From NCBI GenBank assembly GCA_016946835.1, contig JACVTC010000174.1:1-64000 (forward strand): DNA of 64,000 nt, written 5' to 3'. The stretch is from Neocallimastix lanati (nom. inval.) (Eukaryota > Neocallimastigomycota > Neocallimastigomycetes > Neocallimastigales > Neocallimastigaceae). Shown here one piece after another: positions 52,109 to 64,000 of the stretch (positions within the stretch are counted from its first letter, which is position 1; every line of letters starts with the position of its first letter). The notes beneath the pieces were generated by a model. It saw nothing but the letters and a program-made list of their open reading frames with translations. It was not told where the DNA came from and did no database searches. A program made the translations under genes and the position numbers.

Positions 52109-52700
52109 AAAAAAAAAAACTTTTTTTTTTTTTTAATATCATAACATTTTTTTTTTATTATATAATATAATTTATAATTATAATTTATTAAAAAAAAATT
52201 ATTCTTGTTTTTAATTTTCTATTAGTATTTTATAATAATTTTACTTTTTTTTTTTTTTTTTTTTAAATAAAACATTTAAAATTATTTATTATTAATTTTT
52301 ATTTATCTTATAATATTACATCTTATTTAATCCTTGAAAATTATATATATAATTTTTTTATTTAATTTTTAGTTTTTTTTATTTTTTTATTTTTTTTTTT
52401 TAAAAAAAAAAAAAAATAAAGTAAATATGTAATATTATTTATGAAAAGCAAATAATTATAAATTAATAAATTAATAAATTAATAAATTAATAATACTTTA
52501 TTGATTATTTAGTGTCATTGACATTTTTATATATTTATTTTTTTTTATTTATATTTTATGTTATTTAGTTTAAATATCTTTAAATATATATATATATATA
52601 TACATATTATTTTTTATTTTATTTTTTTTTTTTTTAATTTCACTTTAGAAGAAATTTATTAAAATCATCTATAATTTCCTTTCTTCTACTTTACTGATTA
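52109..52700. other. Gene-free spacer after the CBM21 gene
   Basis: T-rich and A-rich runs right after the stop codon, then AT repeats (about 52578-52600). Nothing coding. Confidence 0.6.
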
Positions 52701-53600
52701 AAGAGACAATTAAATGAGCTACTTTTCAAAGGTTCATCAAAGTCACCTGTTCCAAACATTGTGGGCTTGGCGGAATTCTTAACTAGCGCAATACCTATCA
52801 TAAGTAGTTTGTTTGAGCTATGATTTGATAGGTATTCCAAAAATACCAAACTTAACCAAGAGCGTCGACGTCGTACTGATAAGGCATAATGATAATACAG
52901 GATCTTAAGATTAAGAGCTGGTTACAAATATAATACCACTATTACAATTAGAAGTGGTAGAGTTTCTGACGATTGTCTTAAATTCTGCCCTTGTTGTGGA
53001 AAAGATAATCAATCTTTTATTTATTGGATATTTAAATGTTCCACTTTTTTTTCTCTATGTCGATGTAAATCTTTAGATTTTATCAATGACCATTTCATTT
53101 TATTTGCCAATAAAGTAAGGAATCTTTCCTTACTTCCTTCCTATTCAAATATTTTTAGAATAAGAAAGTCTCATAAACAAGTATATTTATATATTCCTTT
53201 TTTGGTGGAATTTAAGCTTTAGATGAGCTACCATTCTATACTGGGGAACAGAGACATTTAAGTGAACAAACTCCTAAAAAGTTCGCAGGGGTCTACTATT
53301 CCGTATATTGTGGGGCTTGAAGAATATCATGCTAATACAATACCCAATCATCAATAACTCTCTTGAGTTACTTTTTTGAGAGGTTTAGCAAAAAATATTT
53401 TCGTTATTAAGAGTACCGACGTCGTACCGATATGGCATAGGAATAGTTCAGTTAGTAGTCCTGTTAATTTTCGTCAATACACATTTTACTAACAGCACAG
53501 TTCCTAACACAGAACGTAAAGTAAGTCATTCAATTTTTGTTGATCTTTCTTGTGGTTCAAGAAAGAGTTAAGTTAAGTGAACATCTCACTCTCTATTTTT
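52701..53600 (+). mobile_element. LINE-like (non-LTR) retrotransposon fossil, 3' part
   Basis: The stretch at about 52905-53090 reads LRLRAGYKYNTTITIRSG, then FCPCCGKDNQSF and FKCSTF, the typical C-terminal cysteine region after a LINE reverse transcriptase (an arginine-rich helix, then CPxC ... C). The usual His of the CCHC set is a Tyr here. Stops and shifts interrupt it. A phrase around GACGTCGTAC TGATAAGGCATA (about 52867) recurs diverged at about 53418, suggesting an internal duplication. It is less AT-rich than the flanks, as expected for a recently foreign sequence. Confidence 0.6.
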
Positions 53601-53852
53601 AAAGATGTTTCTTCTTTGTTTTAATATTTTTGATTTTAATGGTGATCATGTTACTACACATAGTATACCTCACACTGAAATTTTTTTTAACTTTTAAATT
53701 TTATTTTTATTCTTTATAGTCTTTTACATATATTTTTTTTTTTATCTTTAAATTTTACAATGTATTTTATTCTTAAAAAAAATGTTAATACATAAAAATA
53801 TAATTATCTATTTAATTAAAGTACTGGAAGTGTATTCTCGTACTAGTTTAAA

Positions 53853-53854
53853 AA

Positions 53855-53918
<64 letters not shown>
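53853..53918. repeat. Long poly-A run
   Basis: About 60 A in a row. It could be the poly-A tail of the LINE-like fossil just to its left, since LINE insertions end in A-rich tails, but similar runs are common in this DNA. Confidence 0.8.
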
Positions 53919-53921
<3 letters not shown>

Positions 53922-54219
53922 ATTAAAATCATCTCTATAATTTTAACTAATAGAATTGTACCTTTTTCTATTTTTAAACTCATGTACTAATTTCCTTAAA
54001 GTTCATTTCCTAGCTATGCTCCTTTACAAAGATTAAATAAAAAGATTACTAAAAAAGCTAAAACTACTTTTAAATGAAGTTTTATTTTGGATTTTTTTTT
54101 TTATTTTTTGGTTTAAAGATGAGACTTCCAATACCACAATTTATAATATATCTAAAGAAATAACTATTTTTTCTTAAAATACTAATGTCCCCCAACTATC
54201 TCTATTAATCATTACTTAA

Positions 54220-54720
54220 AATCAACTTTAAGTATCCTGAAGTTAGCATTAGTTTCCGATGGGTACTTCGTGCCAGATGTGGATATAAATTAGATGCTCG
54301 TTATTGACAAAGCTGCCAAAATGATTGAAGATGACTATCCAGAACGATGTCCTTGTTGTTATAGAAAAAATAGTAATCCTCAAAGGAAGTATATAACACC
54401 AATAATAATAACAATAGTTATAACATTGTTAATAATAGTAAAATTAGTGATAGTGAAAATAGGAATTATATTATTAGTGATAGTGAAAATAGGAATTATA
54501 TTATTAGTGATAGTGAAAATAGGAATTATATTATTAGTGATAGTGAAAATAGGAATCATATTATTAGTGATAGTGAAAATAATAGTATTGTAACTAATAA
54601 CATAGTGAACAGGTCAATTGGTGAAAATCATCATATAAATATTAGTAATTTTCTGAATAATGAGTGTGTAAAATATATATGTGACATGGTACCGATTATA
54701 TAACTTCCTTCTTGGAGAAA
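54220..54720 (+). mobile_element. Second LINE-like fossil with 30-bp repeat
   Basis: It reads ISFRWVLRARCGYKLDAR, then after a frame change AAKMIEDDYPERCPCCYRK, the same LINE C-terminal region as at 52.9 kb but from a different copy. The usual spacing to the next Cys/His is filled by Asn-rich sequence and a 30-bp minisatellite. The downstream phrase NISNFLNNECVKYICDMVP may be the end of the protein. Decayed. Confidence 0.6.
54443..54582. repeat. 30-bp minisatellite in LINE-like fossil
   Basis: Four and a half copies of a 30-bp unit ATTAGTGATAGTGAAAATAG + GAATTATATT. In the LINE frame it encodes ISDSENRNYI repeated, so it may have grown while the element was still coding. Confidence 0.88.
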
Positions 54721-56760
54721 GAGATACAGGTATTATTGATTTAAATTATAAAAAGGAATAGGATTTTTTATTTAAGAACCAAGTCATTTCTGGTAATTAT
54801 TGTAAAACCCCATTCTTGATGCGATCTGCGACTCTCTTTACAGAAATGATGCTTTAGGCTAGTACTCGAAAAGGGTAGCTATTTCAACGGTATAAGGATA
54901 TAATGAAATAGATGTTAGAGATAAAATAAAGGGTTATGCTCTTTGTTTTTTAACTATTTGCCAGAACTCTAGTTGAACTTCATTGGGATTTATGGAAAGT
55001 AAAATGGGTTAGAAGTGAAGTGAAATAGTTATGTATATTCCAGTTGCTAAAGTTCTTTAGGAACTTTTAAGAAGCAGTGCAAGCACAACAAATATATGAT
55101 GAATGAAATAACCAACAATGAGAGTTTAAATAATAAAGGAAAATTCGAACTAATATTTGAAAGATTTATTTCTATGCAAAATAATGGAATTTAATAAATA
55201 CTGTTGGCACAAGATCTTCTATCAAGATTTATAAACCTTGCTCATGATATTAACTATCATTTATATAAGCACACCATTATATTTTACACATTTAACAAGA
55301 TTAAAATAAACGCTAGTACATTTTTAGAGTGTATTAAATATCATTTTACTCACCCTAATAGAAGAAATCTTAATAAGCATTAAGTAGAATTTTGATGAAT
55401 TCCATATAAAACTATCATAAAAAGTAATATTTTACATACCAAAATTAACGAATTCCCTTACAAAATATTGTACCTACACATACTACAGCATAACTATATA
55501 TTATAAATAATTATCTAAATATATTTAATAGTTATTATTCAGCTACAAAACTGGATATTAGGATGAAGTTGTCATATATAATACCATTTAATACAATATA
55601 GGTACATATGTAACTAACTCATACTTTAACCTAGTAAGCAAAAATGATTTTAACCATAAGCAATTAACCACAATATTATTATACTAATTATTAACTGACA
55701 ATGAACTTAACCTAATATAATACATTCATTAAAAGTATGGTTCAAATTAATCATTCAATATACAATATTCATATTCAAATCAAAAGTATTTATTTAAATA
55801 TATTTAGATTTTAGGAGGGGAATAGTAGTCATATATATGATAATTAAACTTCAATTTATTTTGAACTTGACATACAATGACTACTTGTTAATTGTAGTAA
55901 ATAATTAGAATAGTATATAATAAAAAGATTTGATCTTCTATGAAGAAGATATTAAATGTCGAAGTTAAAGGAATAAACAAAAAAGTAAAAGACGTAATAC
56001 CTAAAAAGAAAAATTACTTACAAGCATATTAGGATAAATATCAATACATTTATATAATGATCAATAAAAAAAAGATTCTTATGAAAAAATAAAATTAGAG
56101 AACTGTTAAACCAAGAGTTGTCAAGGAGTGAGTAAAACTAAAAAGGTAAACCATAACTAGGATAGAGGATAATATAATATTAACAAATACTCTTTAATAA
56201 ATAATGATAATAATACTAAATAAATCATAAATTAGAATCTATTAATATTATCAATCCATATATTAAAACTTTACAGAATTACCCAACAATATTAAAGGTT
56301 TAGTTGTACCTCCACAAAACATTAAAATGATTAAATAGGGTAATATAAAACTTAAATAAATAAATAATATGTAAAAATATATCAGAATTGAATTAATGAA
56401 AATAAATTATAATTAAGTTATAATTAATAATTTAGAAATTATTAAATAAAAACATATTCAACAATAAACCAACTTATTCTTTCAGAATAGCTAAGATTAG
56501 AGGGGAATATTAGAATATATGAAGTAAGTGTCAAATGTATTTATAATATATTAACAAATAATGGATCAAATTAAATGTATAAGCCACAATTATTTATAAA
56601 AATACATATAAATTATATAGAATTATACACTAGTAATTTTTTAGTAATTTGTAGTAATTCTTTTAAGGTTAACATAATTATAAGCTATAAATTCCTGACT
56701 TTTAACAATTATTATTATTATTATTATTATAATTATTATTATTATTATAATTATTATTAT
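54721..56760 (+). mobile_element. Decayed LTR-element remains, Copia-like ends
   Basis: No open frame. Two purine-rich tracts, each followed by an LTR-like start, are seen: TTTTAGGAGGGGAATAGTAG (about 55809) and AGATTAGAGGGGAATATTAG (about 56493). The second is followed by a relative of the element D LTR (TAGAATATATGAA ... AAGCCACAATTATTTATAAA). Element D has the same double arrangement of purine tracts. Heavily decayed; parts between them cannot be named with confidence. Confidence 0.5.
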
Positions 56761-56771
56761 TATTATTATTA
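56702..56771. repeat. TTA trinucleotide microsatellite
   Basis: About 22 TTA units with two ATAA interruptions, immediately beside the Copia LTR-like remnant. Confidence 0.9.
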
Positions 56772-56818
56772 AAAATCATTTTTCAATTATTTTAGTATAT
56801 AAAATGAAAATTTTATAT

Positions 56819-56850
<32 letters not shown>

Positions 56851-58494
56851 TTAAAAATATTTTTTATTAATACTAAATAATTAAATCATTTATTAAATAA
56901 GTAAAATATTAAGTTAAATGTGAAGGTTACACGGGAATTAAATTGTATAAAGCATAACACGTTTTTTCAATTATATTTCTATAGTTAATATTAAAAAAAA
57001 AAAAAAAAAAACTTTTTTTTTTCAAGGTCGTACGAATAAAAAAGAAATAAAAAGTATTAATAATAGAAATATTAATTCCATAATAATGATATTATATATA
57101 ATATAGATAAAAGCATGATTATTAATATATTTACTTAACATAAAAACAGATAACTAAATATATATACAATGTAATATTATAAAATTATATTTTTATATAC
57201 TAATGATAATAATAATATTAATAATAATAAAATTGGCGAATAATAAATGACATAATACTGCATAAATATAATTAATTTTAATAATATACTATTATATATA
57301 CACATATATATTTTCAATTTTATTACTTTTTACTATATATTTTAATTAATTATTTCTGCGACATTTTGAAAATATAGACCATATTTATTTTACGTATTCA
57401 CCCCCTTAAACTAAATAGATAATTTTCATCTTAGTATTATTTATGATGATTTTTTAATTAATATAATACATAAATGAAACTTTTTTTATACTATTTACCT
57501 TTTTTTTTTTTTTTAATAACAATTATAATTATAATAACTAAATGTATGGTAAATTTTTTGATAATACTCCCTTTATTTGATTTCTATAATGAAAAAAAAA
57601 ATTGTTTTATAAAAAAAAAATTAATTATATTTTACTATTCTGTATTATTTTACAAAAGTTGATAATACTATAATATATATATATATATTCATATCCATTA
57701 ATTTATAAAAATAATTATTATATAAATAATATAAATATATTTATGTAAATAGAAAAATAAAAATAAAAATAAAAATTATTATATTATATATATATTAATT
57801 TTTATGTTTCAAGAATAAAATCATTAATTAATAAATATAATACATAAAAATAAATATATATATATTTAATATATAAATAAATATATAATATAAATTAAAT
57901 AGATAAATAAATAATATATAAATAAATATGAAATATAAATATATATAATAAATAGAATAACAGTATTTACATAAATTGTTAAATATTTAATAAAAATTTT
58001 AATAATATTACATAAAATAGAAATATATAAAAGTCATAAAAATATAATATAATAAAAGTTAACTTTTATTATATATGAAAATAAAATATAATATATGATA
58101 AAATGCTAAATATTTATTAAAATATAATTATTATATATTATAAAATATTGACACCCATTTTTTTTTTTTTTTAAATAGAAAAATATAAACTTAAAAATCT
58201 ATAAAATGGAAAGAAAAATAAAAAATTATATTTTTTATTCTAATTGATTTATGGTCCAATAAAAAAGAAAAAATTTTTATTTTGTGTATTTTATTGGCTA
58301 TTCATGTGTAACATAAAGGAAGTTAAAAAAGTTTATATAATAATAAAATAAAATATAAAAAAATATATAGAAATTTATATTATTATCTTAAATATAATAA
58401 ATAGTAAAAAATAAAAAAGAAATAAGATAAAATATTTGATAGACTAAATAAATATATTTATGTATTTTTTTATATTTATATTTAATATCATTTA

Positions 58495-58797
58495 TTTCTA
58501 ATATTTATATTTTATATTTTATATTTTATATTTTATATTTTATATTTTATATTTTATATTTTATAATTTATAATTTATATTTTATACTTTATATTTTATA
58601 TTTTATATTTTATAATTTATAATTTATATTTTATACTTTATATTTTATATTTTATATTTTATATTTTATATTTTATATTTTATATTTTATATTTTATATT
58701 TTATATTTTATATTTTATATTATATACTTAATATTCTATATTTTATATTTTATATTTTATATTTTATATTTTATATTTTATATTTTATATTTTATAT
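58495..58797. repeat. ATATTTT 7-bp tandem repeat
   Basis: About 40 units with clustered variants (ATAATTT and ATACTTT) that themselves recur, showing block duplication within the array. Confidence 0.9.
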
Positions 58798-59034
58798 ATT
58801 TATGTATATTAAACATAAAGTCCTAACGGAAATTTTATATTTTAATTAAAATATCCCATTGATAGGTTTGAATAATGAATAATTATATTAACTGTAATTA
58901 AAGGATTAAATATATATATATTTTTTTTGTTTTTTATCATGCTTTAATTATTAGTTACCTAAATATTATAAGAATTTTTTTTTTATTAAAGGAAAAATTT
59001 TTTTTGAAAAAGTTTGAATAAATTATATATATAT

Positions 59035-59225
59035 GAAATAAAATAAAATAAAATAAAATAAAATAAAATAAAATAAAATAAAATAAAATAAAATAAAATA
59101 AAATAAAATAAAATAAAATAAAATAAAATAAAATAAAATAAAATAAAATAAAATAAAATAAAATAAAATAAAATAAATAAATAAAATAAAATAAAATAAA
59201 ATAAAATAAAATAAAATAAAATAAA
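59035..59225. repeat. AAAAT pentanucleotide array
   Basis: About 37 AAAAT units with one AAAT interruption. The same pentamer is the variable spacer of the large minisatellite, but here the constant core is absent. Confidence 0.92.
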
Positions 59226-59629
59226 TAAAAGGAGGAATGTTGAAATAACATTAAAATATCATGTGTTTATATAATAATATATATTATATATAATACATAT
59301 ACACATATCTTTTTATATATTATTTATAAATTATAAATACTATTTTCAAACAAATATCTTTTTTATTTATATAATAATTTGATATTGTTTATTCTTATCT
59401 GCTATTGTTTATAATAATAATCTGTTTTACTTTTCATTTATTCAAATTACTAATACTTCGTGATAAATATTACATGAAAAAATTTCTAATACAATATAAA
59501 TAAACCAAACTAAATAATGAAAATAAAATAAAATTTGTTTCTACTTTCTATTTATGGATGTCTATTTTTTTTAAAAAAAAAGTTATATATACTTCATACT
59601 TTAAAAATTGAATTTATATTATAATAACT

Positions 59630-59827
59630 AATAATAATAATGAATAATAATAATAATAATGAATAATAATAATAATAATGAATAATAATAATAATAATGA
59701 ATAATAATAATAATAATGAATAATAATAATAATAATGAATAATAATAATAATAATAAATAATAATAATAATAATAATAATGAATAATAATAATAATGAAT
59801 AATAATAATAATGAATAATAATAATAA

Positions 59828-59857
<30 letters not shown>
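59630..59857. repeat. AAT-based repeat with regular GAAT
   Basis: AAT runs interrupted at regular steps by GAAT, giving a higher-order unit of about 18-19 bp in the left part and 15 bp in the right. Confidence 0.9.
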
Positions 59858-59860
<3 letters not shown>

Positions 59861-60116
59861 GAAGATATTTGCTATATCATATTTAATCAAATTAATCATT
59901 GTAATAGTATTTAATAATAATATGGAATTTTATTTTAAGTAATATGTTATTGATACTAATAAATTATTGAACTTTAGTTTATTTAATGTTACTGACTATT
60001 AGTTTTATTTTACACTTTTCAATCCTTTTTTTTTTTTTATTTCTTTTCATGATAAAATTATTATTAATTTATGTATTTATATATATATAATAGATAGACC
60101 ATTGTTCTTTTTTTTT

Positions 60117-60350
60117 TTTTTATTATTATTTATTATTTATTATATTATTATTTATTATTTGTTATATTTATTATTTATTATTTATTATTTATTTTTATTA
60201 TTTATTATTTATTATTTATTATTTATTATTTATTATTTATTATTTATTATTTATTATTTGTTATTTTATTATTTATTATTTATTATTTGTTATTTTATTA
60301 TTTATTATTTATTATTCAATTATTTTATTATTTAATTATTTTATTATTTA
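60117..60350. repeat. TTATTTA 7-bp tandem repeat
   Basis: More than 25 units, with variant TTATTTG units at intervals that hint at block duplication. Confidence 0.88.
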
Positions 60351-63300
60351 ATTATAATAGGCTGAAAGTAATATATGATAATTATATTTAAATATATTAA
60401 ACATTGTTTATCCATTTTAATATAATTCTAATGGTTTATATATTCTTTAAATATATTGTACTACATTCATTGTATATTAATGTTGCACCATTTCCTTAAT
60501 AAATGAAACAAGCCTTTTTTTTTTTTTTAAATCTATCCAAAAAAAAATGTTTTGTTTTAATCTATAAAAGTGAATAATTAATTTATAATATATTATATAT
60601 TATAATACATTATAATATATTTAGAGAGTTCAATTTATACTAATAAACGGTAAAAAAATTAAAAAAAAAAATAAAAAATAAAAAACAGAAAATTATTGAT
60701 GAATAAAATTTTGAAAATCTTAATATATTCATATTTATGAATAATATGTAAAACTAAAATTATAAAATAAATAAATAAATAAATAAATATAAATAAATAT
60801 AAATAAATATAAATAAATAAATATAAATAAATATAAATAAATATAAATAAATAAATATAAATAAATATAAATAAATATAAATAAATATAAATAAATAAAT
60901 AAATATAAATAAATAAATATAAATAAATAAATAAATACTGTAATAATTAAAACATTTTTAGTATATTTAAATATATATTACAATGTATCTGAATGTAAAC
61001 TAGTCAATTGTATTAATGTTATTTTTTATTTTTTTTACCGTTTTAAAGTGTAATTCTTAAGTGTAATTTATTATTAACTCAATAGTATTTATATTAATTA
61101 TAATTTAATTAATAAAACTAATTTTTTTTGAAAATTTTCTATAATTATTATTACAAATAACTTTTTTTTTTTTGTTTTAAAAGTGAATAATAAGTAGTGT
61201 TTAAGAAATATTTAATATACAAATCAATAATAAAAATCACCTTTTGAATGAATTATTAACATTATATTTATTATTTTCATATTTCTATATTTTCCTTTTT
61301 TATCAGGTTTATTTATTTATTTTTTTTTAAATAATGTGATATAACTATTGTAAATATCTGTAATTTCTTCTATGAAATATAATTCATGTAGAAAAGTTTT
61401 TAACACTCTTTTCTTATATAATTAAGAAAAAATATTGCTTTATAAATATTGTTTATACATATAAATTATTATATATATTAAAATAAGAAAAAAAACTTAC
61501 CCATTATATATATATATTATATTATTTACCATTAGAGAAAAAAATTTTTTTTTATGTAATAGCATCAGATAAATGAAATAGAGTTATAATAATTAATAAT
61601 ATTCAAAATAATAAATAAATAAATAAATAAATAAATAAATTAATAAATAAATTAATAAATAAATTAATAAATAAATAAATAATACTCATAATTATTAATA
61701 AAGAATATTAAAAAAATTATATTGAAGCTTTTTTTTTTTTTTTTTTTTTTTTTAATACAATAAATTGAAAATTAAATATTAATAATTTTCAATCATTATT
61801 AAAAATTAGTTATAGATTTTTTAAATTAGATAATATTAAATAATAATTTGATTATTATGTATGTACAAGTTTATATTTTATTATTATTATTTAAAGAAAA
61901 ACTAGTTTTCAGTATTTTATTATATATTAACAAATAAAGAGAATATATTATTTTAAATATTCTAATTTTTTTTTTATTTTTTTTATGTGCATATATTTTT
62001 TTTTACATTGATAACGAGTTTCTTAATAATAATTCATTTTGTTATAAGTAATTTTATATAATAATGAAAATAAAATATTTTAGCCTGATAAAAAAATATT
62101 TAAATATTATAATTAATAAGTTTCTTATAAAACGTACATTAATGTAATTGAATAAATTTTATGTAAAAAAATTTTTTTTTCTGAAAATTAAAACTTTTTA
62201 TTTTTTTTATTCCATAATAAATTAAATAACTTCATATATTAAAATATACCGTAATATATATACTTATCAATTAATAACTACTATTTATTATAATTTTTAT
62301 CATTACACAAAAAATTATATGGCTAATATATAATTATAATATAATAATAATATATTATGAATATGGTATTATGAATATGGTATCCTTTTTCATGTTTTTC
62401 TGTGTAATTTTTTATTTATATAAAAATTTCATATTTAAAGTATATTAAAGTACTTCAATTTAAATATATAAAATCATTTATACAGATATATTAAACTATA
62501 CTATACTATATATATAGTAGAAAAATATATTTAAAAGAATATACAATTTTTTTTATTTATATTTTTTATTATATATATATATATATATTTTTAAGATTTT
62601 TTTTATATTTTAATTTTTAAAATTTAAACTTTCTTTTTTTTTTTTTTTTTTTTATCTTTTTTATACTTAAATGTTATATGTAATATAAAAAAATATTTAA
62701 ATTTATATCTATAAAATATATGATATAAGAGATTAAGAGTTTAAATTATTGACTAATAAATAAAGGATTTAGATATAATAGATATATTAATCTATTAAAT
62801 AATGTTATTTTTTTATTTAAAAAAATCGTTAACGTTTCACTCTCTCTTGAATATATTAAAATATTTTTTTTAATTCGAAATTACAACTTTTTTTTTTTTT
62901 TTCCATATTTGAATGTATTATATAAAAAAGCAAAAAAGTGAGAATTCATAAATTGGAAAAAAAAAAAAAAAAAAAAAAAAAAGATAAGAAATAAAAAGAA
63001 ATAATTTTAATTTAATTTATTTTATTTAATTTTTTTTATATCAAATTAATTTAATATACTTCAATAATTATGAAAAATCATTCGATAATTTCAATAAATA
63101 TAAAATAATATTCCAAAATATACCTATTGATATTATCCCAGTTTATTTTTATTAATAATAATATATTAACAGGATTTTAACAGGATTTTACTTAATACTT
63201 GAATTCAAAGTATTCAAATTATAATTAAAAATTTTTATTAAAAAATAATATATATTAACGAAATTGTCGGTATGAAATTTAAAGTTTAACATTTTATTCA

Positions 63301-63656
63301 ATTATCTTATTCATATATATATTATTAACTTTCTATACATTATTTATTAACAATATGAATAATTTCTAATAATTATTAATTATTACTATTAAATAAATTA
63401 TATAATAAATTAATTAGAATAATTATTAAATAAACTTTTAACCAAAAATTAGGTAATATTATAAGTTTCAATAAATCATTTAAATCCAAAATATTACAAT
63501 ATACAATATAAAAAAAAAAAAAAATAAAAAATAAATTTGCAAATAAATTAATAGTAAATACTAATAATATTTAATAATATTATATATGATTGGTATTAGA
63601 ATAATAAAATTTATATATTTAAAATTATTAATAATTCAAATATTGATAAACCAGTT

Positions 63657-63949
63657 ATGTCATCATCAAACATAGGTTCAGCAGGTCAAAACCCTTGGAT
63701 GCAGCCTCTTCCAGTATTTTCTTCTTCAAGTAATAACAATTCTCCTCAACTATTAAAACAAACATATATGCTTCCATCAACACCACCTGAATCACCCTAT
63801 GGCTGTAATATACAACCTATTCAACCAGATATTAACAAGAAAATAAATTCAAGGGGTGAATATAATAATGAAAATGGTCAATATTCAGGACCTCAGTTTA
63901 CTAAAACTAAACAAGTTTTACCTATATTTAGTTTAGATAAATCAAAAAG
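63657..63949 (+). CDS. First exon of an unknown gene (partial, runs off the window)
   Basis: The frame begins MSSSNIGSAGQNPWMQPLPV after an AT-rich leader and is much less AT-biased than the flanks, as in real exons here. It is rich in Ser, Pro, Asn and Gln (LLKQTYMLPSTPPESPYG), like disordered regulatory proteins. A good donor, AAAAAG followed by GTATAATA, lies at 63949/63950, so the rest is expected beyond the right edge; the open frame past it to 63965 is probably intron. There is no recognisable domain and I do not assign a function. Confidence 0.6.
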
Positions 63950-64000
63950 GTATAATAAAAAATAAAATAAAAATTTACTTATTGGTAATATTATATATTA

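Larger units (their letters stand above)
56772..63656. other. Long AT-rich intergenic region with microsatellites, no gene
   Basis: Nearly 7 kb without a credible coding frame; open frames here come from simple repeats. Runs seen: 7-bp ATATTTT units (58495-58797), AAAAT (59035-59225), AAT/GAAT mixtures (59630-59857), TTATTTA units (60117-60350), AAATAAATAT units (60766-60937), AAAT variants (61609-61683), and poly-A/T tracts (56820-56845, 61731-61753, 62634-62653, 62959-62982). Confidence 0.75.

Noticed and set aside
54294-54593. A 99-residue hydrophobic frame that looks like a membrane protein
   Set aside because: Its start belongs to the LINE cysteine region; the hydrophobic part is the 30-bp repeat read out of frame.
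55200-55400. Weak protein-like reading (LAHDINYHLYKHTIIFYT)
   Set aside because: It might be a fossil polymerase piece, but I could not tie it to any family, so no feature is claimed.
57474-57662. A 62-residue Phe/Ile-rich open frame
   Set aside because: Composition matches the AT background; no conserved motif, splice context or neighbour supports it.
58955-60335. Several Phe/Tyr/Leu-rich open frames (58955-59251, 59594-59899, 60102-60335)
   Set aside because: All sit on AAAAT, AAT or TTATTTA microsatellites and have no non-repeat content.

Overview
The window looks like nuclear DNA of a very AT-rich eukaryote, most likely an anaerobic gut fungus (Neocallimastigomycota). I infer this from the extreme A+T content, long poly-A/T tracts, genes cut by many short GT-AG introns, Asn/Lys-rich proteins, chromodomain-bearing Ty3/Gypsy elements, FLYWCH/MULE genes and a class C GPCR with a beta-helix ectodomain. 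The organism is an inference, not read directly. The only GC-richer islands are protein-coding exons and transposon parts. Left third (1-22.6 kb): a transposon graveyard. The 3' end of one Ty3/Gypsy element (A, + strand) sits inside another (B, - strand). A whole-looking chromovirus (C, about 7.9-14.2 kb) abuts a small non-autonomous Copia-like element (D). A FLYWCH/MULE transposase pseudogene is split by a composite LTR insertion (E, 16,429-21,666) that has a clean 5-bp target duplication but two different LTRs facing outward. Middle (22.6-32.4 kb): a 4-kb AT-rich minisatellite that changes strand at about 24,362, a second FLYWCH/MULE pseudogene, then a decayed gene for the U3 snoRNP protein MPP10 whose acidic segment has become a 1.1-kb AAAATG tract. 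Right half (33-64 kb): four host genes separated by repeats. They are (1) a 22-exon gene for a predicted 1164-residue receptor with signal peptide, beta-helix-like ectodomain, EGF module and class C 7TM domain (33,483-39,959); (2) an 8-exon actin maturation protease (ACTMAP/C19orf54-like), 542 residues (44,593-47,539); (3) a 3-exon gene for a 366-residue protein with a probable CBM21 glycogen/starch-binding domain (49,700-52,108); (4) the first exon of an unknown gene running off the right edge (63,657-63,949). Fossil Copia and LINE pieces lie between them, and the last 7 kb before gene 4 is almost only AT-rich spacer with microsatellites. The host genes do not form a pathway. The exon joins of the three complete genes were worked out by hand: each keeps phase throughout, uses GT-AG introns and gives a total length divisible by three.
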